Part shown: one piece after another, positions 53,202 to 63,506 of the stretch
Layout: each line of letters starts with the position of its first letter
Numbering within the stretch: position 1 is the first letter of the stretch
Origin: Helicovermis profundi
Lineage (GTDB): Bacteria > Bacillota > Clostridia > Peptostreptococcales > Acidaminobacteraceae
DNA: 64,000 bases
NCBI RefSeq assembly: GCF_033097505.1
Contig: NZ_AP028654.1
Coordinates: forward strand, 1,322,001-1,386,000
Direction: 5' to 3'
Translations under genes and position numbers: made by a program
The notes under the pieces: generated by a model
Seen by the model: the letters and a program-made list of their open reading frames with translations, nothing else
What the model was told of the DNA's origin: nothing
Database searches by the model: none

Positions 53202-54393
53202 AAAAAGTTATTTTGGAAGTTTTGGTGGACAATTTGTACCTGAAACGCTTATGAAAGCACTAATAGACTTGGAAAATGAGTATAATAAAGTAAAAAATAG
53301 CGAAGAATTTATAAAGGAACTAGATTATAATTTAAAATATTACTGCGGAAGAGAGACTCCACTATACTATGCTGAAAATCTTACAAAAGAACTAAAAATA
53401 GGTAAAATATATTTAAAAAGAGAAGATTTAAATCACACTGGTGCTCATAAAATTAATAATGCGATTGGTCAGGTATTGCTTGCAAAAAGAATGGGTAAAG
53501 AAAAAATAATTGCAGAAACAGGAGCAGGACAGCATGGAGTTGCAACAGCAACAGCGTGTGCTAAATTCAATATGAAGTGTCAAGTATTTATGGGAGAAGA
53601 AGATATAAAAAGGCAGTATCTTAATGTTAAGAGAATGGAGCTACTTGGTGCTAAGGTTATAGCAGTTAAAAGTGGATCTAAAACATTAAAAGATGCAACT
53701 AATGAAGCTATTAGAAATTGGGTTAAGAATGTTGATGATACCTTTTACGTGATAGGTTCAGTTGTTGGACCGCATCCATATCCAACTATCGTTAGAGATT
53801 TTCAAAGAATAATTGGTGATGAAGTAAAAAATCAAATTTTAAAAGTTGAAGGAAAACTTCCAAATGTGTTAATTGCATGTGTTGGTGGTGGATCTAATTC
53901 AATGGGACTTTTTTATCCCTTTATTGATGATAATGGAGTAGACCTAATAGGGGTTGAAGCTGGAGGACATGGTATTAATACAGAAAAACATGCTGCTACA
54001 ATAAGTAAAGGTTCAATTGGTATAATTCATGGTATGAAGACCTATATGCTTAAAGATAGTGATGGTCATATTAAAGAAGTCCATTCAATATCAGCAGGAT
54101 TAGATTATCCTGGTATTGGACCAGAGCATGCATATTTAAATGAAATTAAAAGAGCAAAATACAAGTCAATAACAGATAAAGAAGCGATAGATGGATTTTT
54201 AATGCTTTGTAAATCTGAGGGAATAATACCAGCTCTTGAAAGTTCACATGCTTTAGCATACTTAAATAAGATGAAAAAAATTGATAAAATAGAAGACAAA
54301 ATTATAGTTTTAAATTTATCTGGAAGAGGAGATAAGGATGTATATACAGTACTTGATGTAATTGATAAGGAGGAAGAATCTAATGCAAATTAA
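53194..54393 (+). CDS. trpB: Tryptophan synthase beta subunit TrpB
   Basis: 399-aa PLP enzyme making tryptophan from indole and serine. PLP Lys in [15 protein letters not shown] (near residue 89), [14 protein letters not shown], and the phosphate loop [10 protein letters not shown] (near 229). TrpB1-type length. It overlaps trpF and trpA, so the operon is tightly packed. Confidence 0.96.
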   Translation: MNKKSYFGSFGGQFVPETLMKALIDLENEYNKVKNSEEFIKELDYNLKYYCGRETPLYYAENLTKELKIGKIYLKREDLNHTGAHKINNAIGQVLLAKRMGKEKIIAETGAGQHGVATATACAKFNMKCQVFMGEEDIKRQYLNVKRMELLGAKVIAVKSGSKTLKDATNEAIRNWVKNVDDTFYVIGSVVGPHPYPTIVRDFQRIIGDEVKNQILKVEGKLPNVLIACVGGGSNSMGLFYPFIDDNGVDLIGVEAGGHGINTEKHAATISKGSIGIIHGMKTYMLKDSDGHIKEVHSISAGLDYPGIGPEHAYLNEIKRAKYKSITDKEAIDGFLMLCKSEGIIPALESSHALAYLNKMKKIDKIEDKIIVLNLSGRGDKDVYTVLDVIDKEEESNAN

Positions 54394-55174
54394 TAAAATT
54401 ATTGAGACTATAAATAATAAAAACAGAGCAGCTTTTATGCCCTTTATTACTGCAGGATTTCCAAGTATTGAAAAAAATATTGAGTATATTAAATTAATTA
54501 TAGAATCGGGAGCGGATATTTTAGAACTAGGAGTTCCTTATTCTGATCCACTTGCTGATGGTGAGGTGATTCAAAATTCATCAAAAATTGCACTCGATAA
54601 TGGTTTTAAAATCGAAAATTTATTTGAAGTAATTGAAAAAATAAAAGAATTTTCTGATATTCCAATTGTTATAATGACATATTTAAATTCTGTACTTAGC
54701 TACGGGGAAGTTAAATTTTCTTTCAAATTAAATTCTCTTGGGGTAAATAACGTAATAATACCCGATCTTCCAATGGAAGAAAAGTCTATATTAGAAGGTA
54801 GTTTTTCTAAAAATAAAATAAATTTAATTTCTATATTAGCACCGACTTCAAAGGAGAGGACAAAAAAAATTATAGATAATTCATCAGGTTTTTTATATGT
54901 TGTCTCTGCAAATGGAACTACAGGTGAAACAGAGATGAATGTAAATATAGTTAAAGAAACATTAAGTGATATTTGGTTAGAAGCGGATATACCACTAGCA
55001 CTTGGTTTTGGAATATCGAGTGCAAAACATATTGAAGAATTTAGAAATCATAGTAATGGACTAATAGTTGGAAGTGCTATAATTAAAAAAATAAATGAAT
55101 GTGAAAGGCTAAAAAGTCAACTACCACTTAGGAAATTTATTAACGAATTATCCTTAGCTTGTTTTAGGAATTAA
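54383..55174 (+). CDS. trpA: Tryptophan synthase alpha subunit TrpA
   Basis: About 263-aa TIM barrel cleaving indole-3-glycerol phosphate. Catalytic Glu in [17 protein letters not shown] (near residue 46) with Asp in the same block; PDLPMEE and NGTTGETE follow, and [10 protein letters not shown] with GLIVGSAII forms the phosphate site. ATG 54383 is chosen; it follows AAGGAGGAAG and overlaps the trpB end by 11 bases. Confidence 0.95.
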   Translation: MQINKIIETINNKNRAAFMPFITAGFPSIEKNIEYIKLIIESGADILELGVPYSDPLADGEVIQNSSKIALDNGFKIENLFEVIEKIKEFSDIPIVIMTYLNSVLSYGEVKFSFKLNSLGVNNVIIPDLPMEEKSILEGSFSKNKINLISILAPTSKERTKKIIDNSSGFLYVVSANGTTGETEMNVNIVKETLSDIWLEADIPLALGFGISSAKHIEEFRNHSNGLIVGSAIIKKINECERLKSQLPLRKFINELSLACFRN

Positions 55175-55193
55175 TATAATCATAAATGCAAAT

Positions 55194-55227
55194 AAAAACA
55201 GATTATCTATAAAGATAATCTGTTTTT
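55194..55227. terminator. Bidirectional terminator between trpA and the PucR-family gene
   Basis: Perfect 15-bp stem AAAAACAGATTATCT/AGATAATCTGTTTTT with a 4-base loop. It serves the trp operon on + and the convergent regulator gene on -. Confidence 0.9.
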
Positions 55228-55243
55228 ATAAACTATTTATATT

Positions 55244-56383
55244 TTATATTAATTTTTCACATTTAATTGCAATAGAAAGTTGTTCATAAAATTCATTTTC
55301 CGAATCTATACTAAGTAGTTCTTTCATCTTATTAATTCTATATCTAATAGTATTTTTGTGTTGGTACATTTCTAGCGCAGTTAAATTTATATCACCATTG
55401 TTTTTAATAAATATTCTTGCTGTATTAATAAATTTTCCATCGTCGTAGCGCTTAATGAGGTCTAGTAAGGAATTTGTAAATGATTGTAGCCATTTATCAT
55501 TGGCATAAGGAAGTAGCAATTTATATATACCTATATCTTCATAATTTTTAGGGTTTTCATTTAAAAGTTCGCAGGATCTTGATGCAAATATACTTTCCTT
55601 TATGCTTTCATCAAGATACATTAATTCAAATGCGTATGTGCTTTTTCCTATATAAAAAGTTTTTTCAGTTATATTTAGGGATTTAAAAATATTTGAAGTG
55701 TCTATAGCAATATCTTTATTAGTTATTTTTTTATATGTTAAGATGATTACTAGACCTTCTTTATATTTAATTATACTATGATGAATGCTTTTTGCTCTAC
55801 TTCTACTATAACGTTCAGTTGTGTTTATTAAACTCTCGTCATTTAAGTATCTTTTTTCTTTGCAAAAAATAACAATATGCTCATTATAAAAATTTCTATT
55901 AATTTCATAGGCTAGATCCCGAACTATATTTTTTTTAAGATCATTATTAAAAAGAATATCAATTTTAGAAGCCATTAATTCCATATGGCTTCTTGAAAGC
56001 ATTCCACTCATTAAATCTTCGATTACATCTTCAAAATAAATGTTTTCTTCAAAAAAAAGAATAGGCAGTTTATGTCTGTTAGCAAAGTCTATAATATTCT
56101 TTGATAATTCTTTTACATATATATTTTTAATTGCTAATGCTGAAATTTCACATATTGCAAGATCCTTAATACACTTTTCAATTTTACTTTTATCATCTCT
56201 GATAGCTGTAAAAGTAGTTATTACAAAATCACCTTTTGTAAAATTTCCAATAATACCTTCAATCATTTCATGATCTAGTATACCTATTTTTTCTATTATT
56301 TTATTAAGACCGTTTTCTCCAGAAACTAATTTAAGATTTTTTAATTGTGGGAGCAAAAGTGCATTGTAAACAGATATTGACAT
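55244..56383 (-). CDS. PucR family transcriptional regulator (divergent)
   Basis: 379-aa regulator on the minus strand with an N-terminal PucR sensor (about residues 5-125: LLLPQLKNLKLVSGENGLN, FTKGDFVITTFTAI) and a C-terminal PucR helix-turn-helix (about 320-375: NNGDINLTALEMYQHKNTIRYRI). Shorter than the other PucR protein in the window, lacking a GAF-like middle. It is divergent from the ornithine cyclodeaminase-like gene, which with the aminotransferase gene is its likely target. AAGGAGG site on the minus strand. Confidence 0.88.
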   Translation of the reverse strand: MSISVYNALLLPQLKNLKLVSGENGLNKIIEKIGILDHEMIEGIIGNFTKGDFVITTFTAIRDDKSKIEKCIKDLAICEISALAIKNIYVKELSKNIIDFANRHKLPILFFEENIYFEDVIEDLMSGMLSRSHMELMASKIDILFNNDLKKNIVRDLAYEINRNFYNEHIVIFCKEKRYLNDESLINTTERYSRSRAKSIHHSIIKYKEGLVIILTYKKITNKDIAIDTSNIFKSLNITEKTFYIGKSTYAFELMYLDESIKESIFASRSCELLNENPKNYEDIGIYKLLLPYANDKWLQSFTNSLLDLIKRYDDGKFINTARIFIKNNGDINLTALEMYQHKNTIRYRINKMKELLSIDSENEFYEQLSIAIKCEKLI

Positions 56384-56518
56384 ATATCCTCCTTTTGAAC
56401 TTTATACAACAATACTACTATATTTTAGTGTTTAATACAATGAAATTAAACTTTAAATTATATAGAATAGTATTAAGGAAGCAATTAAAAGAATAATCAG
56501 AATATTTGAGGAGGAATT

Positions 56519-57532
56519 ATGTTTAAATTAAAAGTTTTGAATAATGACGTTTTAAAGGAAATACTAAAGATGGAAGATGTTTTAAAAATGATAGAAAAAG
56601 TATATGTTTTAAAAGCAGAGGGAAAAACAGAGCTTTTTCCAATGGTATTTCATGAATTCAATCCAGGTGTAGCTGATATGGATATAAAATCAGGTGTTTT
56701 AAATGATGTAGATATTTTCGGTTTAAAATTAGTATCATGGTTTGGAGAAAATAAAAATAAAGACTTGCCTTTACTTGTTGGAACAACATTATTATTTGAT
56801 AGTAATACAGGTGCACCGCTTGCAATTCTTAATGCTGAACATATAACTGGCATGAGAACTGGAGCAGCTGGAGCGATTGGTGCTAAATATTTAGCGAGAA
56901 AAAATTCGAGTTCTTTACTTATGGTTGGTACGGGACATATCGCACAGTTTGAAATTGCCGCAACTTTAATTGCTATGGAAAGTATAGACACAGTAAGAAT
57001 ATATGACCCAATGCATAATGAAAAATCGGTAGAATATGTTAAAAGTATTGAGGCAGTTTTAAGAGAAAATTTTGCCATAACTAGAAAAATCACATTTTTA
57101 CCAGTTACATCTCTTGAAAATGCAGTTTCAAAAAGTGATATTATTATAACTGCTACTCCTTCAAAAGAAGCAATGATCAAAAAAGAATGGGTAAAAAAAG
57201 GAACGCATTTTAGCTGTGTTGGTTCAGATATGGAAGGAAAACAAGAAATTGACGAAAATATTTTTAAAGATGCTATTCTTGTTGTAGACGATATAAGTCA
57301 AGCTATAAATGTTGGTGAAACGGAAATGCCTATAAAAAAAGGCATTATTAAAAAAGAAGATGTAATGGTGGAAATTGGAGATATTATACTAGGAAGTAAA
57401 AAAGGTAGAACTTCTGAAAATGATATTACTATATTTGATACAACAGGAATTGCAATTCAAGATTTAATTACTTCAAAACTTGCACTAGATATTGCAAAGG
57501 AAAGAAATCTTGGAATTACAATTGATTTATAG
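56519..57532 (+). CDS. Ornithine cyclodeaminase / mu-crystallin family protein
   Basis: 337-aa NAD-dependent enzyme. NAD site LLMVGTGHIAQFEIAATLIAM (about residues 132-152), ELFPMVFH and the GLKLVSW Lys near residue 70 in the substrate half, NAEHITGMRTGAAGAIGAKY in the dimer/active region. Family members include ornithine cyclodeaminase, alanine dehydrogenase and ketimine reductases. In an apparent operon with an aminotransferase, so an amino acid or imine reduction role is likely. GAGGAGG before the ATG. Confidence 0.85.
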   Translation: MFKLKVLNNDVLKEILKMEDVLKMIEKVYVLKAEGKTELFPMVFHEFNPGVADMDIKSGVLNDVDIFGLKLVSWFGENKNKDLPLLVGTTLLFDSNTGAPLAILNAEHITGMRTGAAGAIGAKYLARKNSSSLLMVGTGHIAQFEIAATLIAMESIDTVRIYDPMHNEKSVEYVKSIEAVLRENFAITRKITFLPVTSLENAVSKSDIIITATPSKEAMIKKEWVKKGTHFSCVGSDMEGKQEIDENIFKDAILVVDDISQAINVGETEMPIKKGIIKKEDVMVEIGDIILGSKKGRTSENDITIFDTTGIAIQDLITSKLALDIAKERNLGITIDL

Positions 57533-57541
57533 GAGGAATTT

Positions 57542-58660
57542 ATGAAGATAAAGGATTTTGGAGTAGAGATTTGGATGAATTTATACGAAAATAATTGTAA
57601 ATATAATTTAGCAGAAACTTGTGTAGACTCGCTTAGAGTTGAAGAATTATTAGATATGATAGGAAATAAGTCTGAAATAGTGGAAAATATTTTAAAAATG
57701 CAAATGAGTTATGGTGATATTGAAGGTTCTGAAAAATTGATTAAAGGAATTAAATCACTTTATAAAAATAATAATGGAAAACATGTAACAGTAACTCATG
57801 GAGCAATAGGAGCGAATTCACTTGCAATGTTTGCATTAGTTGAACCAGGAGATAGGGTGATTTCTGTTTTACCAACATATCAGCAACATTATTCTATTCC
57901 TGAAATATACGGTGCAGATGTTAAAATTCTTAAACTGAAAATGGAAAATGACTTTTTACCAGATTTAGAAGAATTAAAATCATATATTAATGATAAGACA
58001 AAGCTTATATGTATAAATAATCCTAATAACCCTACTGGGTCATTAATGGATGAAAATTTTTTAAAAGAAATAGTTAAAATTGCTAAAACATGCAATGCGT
58101 ATGTTCTTTGCGATGAAGTATATAGAGGACTTGACCACAGTGGAAGTGGATTTACTAGTTCAATTGCTGATTTATACGATAAAGGAATAAGTTCTGGAAG
58201 TATTTCAAAAACATTTTCTCTAGCGGGCTTAAGAATTGGATGGTTAGTCGGACCTGAGGGATTTATTGAAAAAGTAAACAGAAGGCGTGACTATACAACT
58301 ATAAGTTGCGGTAGAATTGATGATTATCTTGCGGGCCTTGCACTAGAAAATAAAGAAAAAATTATTAGTAGAAGTCATAAAATAGTAAAAGCAAATATAA
58401 AAATACTTGATAATTGGGTTAATAATGAACCCAAAATAACTTATGTGAAACCAAAATCTGGTACTACAGCATTCTTAAAGTATGATTTTGATATTAAATC
58501 AGAAGAATTTTGCATACGACTTCTTGAAAAAAAAGGTGTAATGTTAGTTCCAGGTAAAGCACTTGATATGGAAGGATTTTTAAGAATTGGATATGCCTTT
58601 AGTCCAGACGAACTTAAAATTGGACTTGAAAAGATATCAGAATTTATTAGTGAATTGTAA
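57542..58660 (+). CDS. PLP-dependent aminotransferase class I/II
   Basis: 372-aa fold-type I aminotransferase. PLP Lys in SGSISKTFSLAGLRIGW (near residue 220), Asn/Asp partners in NNPNNPTGS and LCDEVYRGL, with THGAIGANSLAMFAL in the cofactor phosphate region. 9 bases from the cyclodeaminase-like gene behind AGGAGG. The substrate is unknown; the pair might interconvert an amino acid and its cyclic imine. Confidence 0.88.
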   Translation: MKIKDFGVEIWMNLYENNCKYNLAETCVDSLRVEELLDMIGNKSEIVENILKMQMSYGDIEGSEKLIKGIKSLYKNNNGKHVTVTHGAIGANSLAMFALVEPGDRVISVLPTYQQHYSIPEIYGADVKILKLKMENDFLPDLEELKSYINDKTKLICINNPNNPTGSLMDENFLKEIVKIAKTCNAYVLCDEVYRGLDHSGSGFTSSIADLYDKGISSGSISKTFSLAGLRIGWLVGPEGFIEKVNRRRDYTTISCGRIDDYLAGLALENKEKIISRSHKIVKANIKILDNWVNNEPKITYVKPKSGTTAFLKYDFDIKSEEFCIRLLEKKGVMLVPGKALDMEGFLRIGYAFSPDELKIGLEKISEFISEL

Positions 58661-58679
58661 GTAAATATATTCATAACTC

Positions 58680-58719
58680 CAAAAAAATCGAAAGCCTAAT
58701 AGACTTTTGATTTTTTTGT
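58680..58719 (+). terminator. Terminator after aminotransferase gene
   Basis: Stem AAAAAAATCGAAAGCCT against AGACTTTTGATTTTTTT with two G-T pairs and T7. The following stretch to 59153 is very AT-rich, contains the direct repeat TATCAATAATA (near 58826 and 58846), and shows no gene or RNA I can name. Confidence 0.8.
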
Positions 58720-59153
58720 GATTAACTAACATTTTTTTCTTATTTATCGGCTGTAAAAAATAATAAATTTGTATAAATTATCTAATATGTTACAAAAAAA
58801 TTATATGGGTAAATACATAGTTAAAAAAATATCAATAATAGTAAAGTATCAATAATAAAAACTTTGTATGACACCTAAAAACTTCTAATTATTTATTAAT
58901 AATCTATAGATGACTAAAATTGTATTTAATATCCAAATACAAAGTAAATATTTAATTTAGGTATTTTTATATATTAGGAAACATCTATATATGTAAGTCA
59001 AATACATAGATTGATAATTTTGGAATTATAATTTTATTTAAAATTTATTCGTAATAATTATTTTATATAGTATCTACATTGTAAAATATGTTTAGAATTG
59101 TTAATTTTAATTGTCGGAATATTCTAAAAACATACAGATGATGGGGGAGAAAG

Positions 59154-61091
59154 ATGAAAAAGATTAGATTTTCGAGAGTTATTTTTTTAGCAATTGTTAT
59201 TGCACTATTTGTTCCAATGGGAAGTTTTGCAATTCAGCCAATGGATGTTGTTATTAATGAAGTTGCATGGATGGGGACAACAGCTTCCTATAGCGATGAA
59301 TGGATGGAACTTTATAATGGATCTACTAGTGATATTGATTTGAGTGGCTGGACTCTTTCAGCGGTTGATGGCACACCGTCTATTACTCTTAGCGGAATTA
59401 TACCATCAAAAGATTATTTTTTACTAGAAAAAACCGATGATAATTCAGTGCCAGGAATAACAGCAGATATAATTTATTCTGGATCGCTTGGAAATTCAGG
59501 TGAGGAGTTATACTTAAAAGATAATAATAATAATGTTATTGATTCAGTTTCAAATTGGTATTGTGGTGATAATTCAACAAAAGCAACTATGGAGAGAACT
59601 GATGCTACACTAGTTGATAGTTCTACTAATTGGAATAATTCAACTACATCTTATGTAGGAGGATTTGGGACACCAAAAGCGCTTAATTCACTTTCGAATT
59701 CGTATGTTGATCCTTTAAAAGAGCAGATTAATAATGTTTCTAATGCACCTGGAGCAATAAATGTTTACTTTAATAAAACTGCAGATACAACATATGCTTC
59801 GTTTGGAAATAAAGCTAATTATAATGTTAATCTTGAAAATAGACTTGTTTCAAGAATTAATAATGCGACTTCAACAATTGACATCGCGACTTATGAAATA
59901 AATTTACCTGGCGTTGTAGATGCTTTAGTTAATAAAGCAAGCGAAGGCGTGAGTGTAAGAATGCTTGCAGATGCAAAAGATGCAAGTGATCCTAGTTATA
60001 TTGAGAGATATCAACTTATGAGATTAAATTTAGAAAAACTCGCAAGAGGAAAAGATTTAATTCATGGTACTTCGGATGATGTTCTTATCTTTAGCGATTC
60101 TCCAATTTTTGCAGTAGAAGATGCTACTTTAAGAAGTGATTTTGGCTTACCAAGTAGTTTAAGTGATTTTAATCAAGTGAATGTTACTGTTGGTTCAACT
60201 TCTACTAGTGGATATTTGATTGCAGATGCTGAGGAAAAATCTGTTGGTAAATATTATTCTCCTGGAGAACAAATGCACAATAAATTTTTAGTAATAGATG
60301 GAACATGGGTATGGACTGGTAGTTGGAACTTTACTGTAACAGGTTTATACGGGTCTGATGAAAATAGAGCAAATAATATTTTAGGTGGTAATACACAAAA
60401 CTCAGTTGAAATTAATTCATCTAGTCTTGCGGATATTTATAAAACTGAATTTGAAGAAATGTGGGGAAGTTCAACTATGACTCCAGACAAGGTAACTTCA
60501 AATTTTCATGGAAGAAAGACAGACAATACTGTTCATAGCTTGTATATTGGTGGGAAGTTAGTAGAAGTATACTTTTCTCCTGGTGATAACGCTATAGGAA
60601 AATTAAAAGATCTTATAGTAAATGAAGCAAATGATAGTGCTTATTTCTCAATTTTCGCATGGTCAGATCAAAGCATACTTGATGAATTAAAAAATAAATA
60701 TGAGGGATCGTATGTGGATAATCAAGGTTCTCTTACAGGATTTAAAGTAAAAGGTGTATTTGATGCAAGTTACTGGAACCAGTGGTGGTCAGCATCGGTT
60801 GATATGACTGGAAGAGTAGCTTCTAAGACTTCAACATTAAATCCTAACACAAGATGGAATAATCCAGCTCCAGTATATAAAGACGTTGAAGTTAGAAAAC
60901 TTCATAGCAAAACAATGATAATTGATGGAGAATCAACAAGTGATCCAACTGTAGTAATTGGTTCAACGAATTGGAGTAATAATGGTAATGATGTAAATGA
61001 TGAAAATTTACTAATAATTCATGATACTGTTACTGCAAATCAATTTGTTCAAGAATTCTATGCTCGTTATATTCCGGCATCACTTAATTAG
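59154..61091 (+). CDS. Secreted lamin-tail + phospholipase D-type nuclease
   Basis: 645-aa secreted protein. Signal peptide at residues 1-26 (FLAIVIALFVPMGSFA). A lamin-tail domain (about 30-165: VVINEVAWMGT, ... DEWMELYNGS, ... DLSGWTLS) is followed by two PLD modules, with HKD-type motifs MHNKFLVIDGTWVWTGSWN (near residue 373) and LHSKTMIIDG...GSTNW (near 582). Probably an extracellular nuclease for DNA foraging or, less likely, a phospholipase. GGGGGAG before the ATG. It is monocistronic. Confidence 0.88.
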   Translation: MKKIRFSRVIFLAIVIALFVPMGSFAIQPMDVVINEVAWMGTTASYSDEWMELYNGSTSDIDLSGWTLSAVDGTPSITLSGIIPSKDYFLLEKTDDNSVPGITADIIYSGSLGNSGEELYLKDNNNNVIDSVSNWYCGDNSTKATMERTDATLVDSSTNWNNSTTSYVGGFGTPKALNSLSNSYVDPLKEQINNVSNAPGAINVYFNKTADTTYASFGNKANYNVNLENRLVSRINNATSTIDIATYEINLPGVVDALVNKASEGVSVRMLADAKDASDPSYIERYQLMRLNLEKLARGKDLIHGTSDDVLIFSDSPIFAVEDATLRSDFGLPSSLSDFNQVNVTVGSTSTSGYLIADAEEKSVGKYYSPGEQMHNKFLVIDGTWVWTGSWNFTVTGLYGSDENRANNILGGNTQNSVEINSSSLADIYKTEFEEMWGSSTMTPDKVTSNFHGRKTDNTVHSLYIGGKLVEVYFSPGDNAIGKLKDLIVNEANDSAYFSIFAWSDQSILDELKNKYEGSYVDNQGSLTGFKVKGVFDASYWNQWWSASVDMTGRVASKTSTLNPNTRWNNPAPVYKDVEVRKLHSKTMIIDGESTSDPTVVIGSTNWSNNGNDVNDENLLIIHDTVTANQFVQEFYARYIPASLN

Positions 61092-61111
61092 TAAACTGGT
61101 ATTATCAACTT

Positions 61112-61158
61112 AAAAAAGAACATGCATATATTTTATATATATAAGCATGTTCTTTTTT
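61112..61158. terminator. Terminator after the PLD-type nuclease gene
   Basis: Stem AAAAAAGAACATGC/GCATGTTCTTTTTT with an AT-rich loop. Confidence 0.9.
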
Positions 61159-61296
61159 CATCATATTTTATGATAGTAAGTATAGAAAAATACGATAAAC
61201 GTTAAAAAATTAGCAAAACAGTAACTTATGTTACGGCTTAGTGGAAGAAGACATGTTATATTTATATCAAGCAATAGCTTTAGAGGAGGAAATAAT

Positions 61297-61611
61297 ATGA
61301 TTGAAAAAGTTTTTAAACTAACTAAGACAGAAAATAAAATAATTGAAAAAGTAATTCAGGACGAAAATATTCACTATGTTCATATGATACTAAATAAAGA
61401 TGAAGGCTTACCTGAACATTTTGCAAATTCAACTGTTTATATGACAATAGTAAGTGGTAGTGTTTCAATAAAACTTAATGATGGAGAAGTTAATCTTTAT
61501 AAGAATGGTACGGTTTTAAAAATACCATTTGAAACTAAAATGAATGTCTTCAATAGGCAAGATGAGATACTTGAATTAATAGTTGTAAAAGCGCCAGCTC
61601 CAAAAAAATAA
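61297..61611 (+). CDS. Small cupin-like protein
   Basis: About 104-aa single-domain cupin: MILNKDEGLPEHFANSTVYMTIV then GSVSIKL-DGEV and GTVLKIPFETKMNVFN. The first motif has one His (near residue 41), but the usual second His/Glu cluster is incomplete, so metal binding is uncertain. Function unknown. ATG 61297 follows GAGGAGG at a normal distance; an upstream ATG at 61228 has no such site. Confidence 0.7.
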   Translation: MIEKVFKLTKTENKIIEKVIQDENIHYVHMILNKDEGLPEHFANSTVYMTIVSGSVSIKLNDGEVNLYKNGTVLKIPFETKMNVFNRQDEILELIVVKAPAPKK

Positions 61612-61627
61612 TATTAGTATTATATAC

Positions 61628-61660
61628 AAAAAAGACTTTTCTTTCTGGAAAGTCTTTTTT
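61628..61660. terminator. Terminator after cupin gene
   Basis: Stem AAAAAAGACTTT/AAAGTCTTTTTT with a 9-base loop. Confidence 0.88.
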
Positions 61661-61712
61661 AAAAATTTATAGTATAATACAAGTAAAACATTAATGGAGA
61701 TATGAAAAAAAT

Positions 61713-63491
61713 ATGAAAGAAATTTTGAAAGAGTATCTTAAATGTATAAATATATTAAGAAATAATTACATAAGATTTATAAAATATCAATTAACTACTA
61801 AAATACTAATATCAATTATTTTACTTCCAGTTTTTTATTGGATTGTTAATTTTCTGATGCAAAGTAAAGGCTATGGTTATTTAACAAATGGATTAATTAA
61901 GAATTTTTTGTTTTCATACCAAGGTATATTTATAATACTATTTGCCGTCGCATTTGGACTAGTTATTATTTTAATTGAATATGGTGGATTAATTTTAATT
62001 AGCTATCAGTCAATAAGTGAAAAAAAAGAAACAAGTTATTTAAATGTTTTAAAATACAGTATTTCAAAGATAAAATACTTAATTGGTATAGATGGTTTTT
62101 TACTTACCTTCTATTTATTATTGATGGTGCCTTTATTAAATCAATTTTTCGATATCAGTATTTTTAATTCTATTAAAATACCTGGATTTATTATGGATGA
62201 TATTAATTCTAAATTAATCAATCAAATTTATTTAGGCCTTGTACTAATAATATTTTTAATACTTTCTATTCGCTGGATATTTGTAATGCATATTATTGTT
62301 CTTGAAAATGAAAGTATCAAACATCCATTAAAAAAGAGTGGAAAGCTACTTAAAAATAACTTTAAAGAATTTATAAAATTTTTATTTTTTATAACAATTT
62401 TTAATATAGTTATATCTTTAATTATTGTTTTACTTGTATTTTTTATTTCTTTTATTATTTTGCAATTAATACCAACAGAATACATGGACATGGCTTCAGC
62501 TATTGTTACAAGTGTTATCTCTATGTTTTTTACAATTATTGCTTTTATATATTCACCCTTAAATGTAATTTTACTGACTAAATTTTATTTAAATATAAAT
62601 AATAATTCTATAAATATTAATTTAACTAATAAATGTAAAATTTCAATTATTGATAAAATATTTAAAAGAAAAAAACTTCTTATTCTTATATTTACAATTG
62701 TTATAGTAGCATTTTCCTTTATAAGTTATGAAATGATAGATAATGTAAAATATAATGTTAAAATAACAGCTCATAGAGGAAGCACATTTGAAGCGCCTGA
62801 AAATACTATTTCAGCTATTAAAAAGGCAATTGAAAATGGTGCTGACTTTGTTGAATTTGATGTTAGGGAAACAAAAGATCATAAGGTAATTCTTCTTCAT
62901 GATGGTACTTTTAAAAGAACAACAGGACTAGATAAAGCCCCATATGAATTAACTTTAAAAGAAATACAAAAATTAGATGCAGGTTCTTTTTTTTCTAGGG
63001 AATATGCAGGTGAAAAAATTCCAACTCTTGAAGAAGTAATTGACTATGCAAAGGGTAAAATTAAGTTAAATATTGAAATAAAAACAGACCCTAATAGTGT
63101 GAATCTTGTAAAAGAGGTTGCTAAAATAATTGAAGACAAAAAAATGATAAATTCATGTGTTGTTACATCTCTTGACTATGATGCTCTTTTAGAAATTAAA
63201 GAGATTAATCCTAAAATTAAAACAGGCTATATTATCTTTGTAGCTATAGGAGATTTAAGTAAACTTAATGTTGATTTTTATAGTATTGAAGAAAGCTATG
63301 TTACAGATACTATTGTTGAAAATGCTCATAAAAGTGGAAGAGGAGTTTACATTTGGACTATTAATTCTGAGGAAAGCATGAATAATGCTATAAAACTTGG
63401 AGTAGATAATATAATTACTGATAATGTAAAAGAACTAAAATCAATATTAAAATTAAATAAAAGTTTAATAAAGTCAAGTAGTGGCAAGTGA
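61713..63491 (+). CDS. Glycerophosphoryl diester phosphodiesterase with N-terminal membrane domain
   Basis: 592-aa protein. The first 345 residues hold about 6-7 membrane helices of the GDPD membrane domain. The C-terminal GDPD TIM barrel (about 352-585) has the signature AHRGSTFEAPENT (His near 353), VEFDVRETKDHKVILLHDGT (Glu, Asp, His) and LNIEIKTD. It hydrolyses glycerophosphodiesters to glycerol-3-phosphate outside the membrane. TATAAT at 61673 may be its -10 box. GGAG before the ATG. Confidence 0.9.
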   Translation: MKEILKEYLKCINILRNNYIRFIKYQLTTKILISIILLPVFYWIVNFLMQSKGYGYLTNGLIKNFLFSYQGIFIILFAVAFGLVIILIEYGGLILISYQSISEKKETSYLNVLKYSISKIKYLIGIDGFLLTFYLLLMVPLLNQFFDISIFNSIKIPGFIMDDINSKLINQIYLGLVLIIFLILSIRWIFVMHIIVLENESIKHPLKKSGKLLKNNFKEFIKFLFFITIFNIVISLIIVLLVFFISFIILQLIPTEYMDMASAIVTSVISMFFTIIAFIYSPLNVILLTKFYLNINNNSININLTNKCKISIIDKIFKRKKLLILIFTIVIVAFSFISYEMIDNVKYNVKITAHRGSTFEAPENTISAIKKAIENGADFVEFDVRETKDHKVILLHDGTFKRTTGLDKAPYELTLKEIQKLDAGSFFSREYAGEKIPTLEEVIDYAKGKIKLNIEIKTDPNSVNLVKEVAKIIEDKKMINSCVVTSLDYDALLEIKEINPKIKTGYIIFVAIGDLSKLNVDFYSIEESYVTDTIVENAHKSGRGVYIWTINSEESMNNAIKLGVDNIITDNVKELKSILKLNKSLIKSSSGK

Positions 63492-63506
63492 TAAGGAGAA
63501 TAGTAT

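Noticed and set aside
56650-57180. 176-codon minus-strand open frame inside the cyclodeaminase-like gene
   Set aside because: It is a shadow of a clearly homologous + strand gene, with no start site support.
58720-59153. A possible small RNA or CRISPR-like repeats in the AT-rich gap
   Set aside because: Only one short direct repeat (TATCAATAATA) was seen, without spacing regularity, hairpin or promoter-terminator pair.
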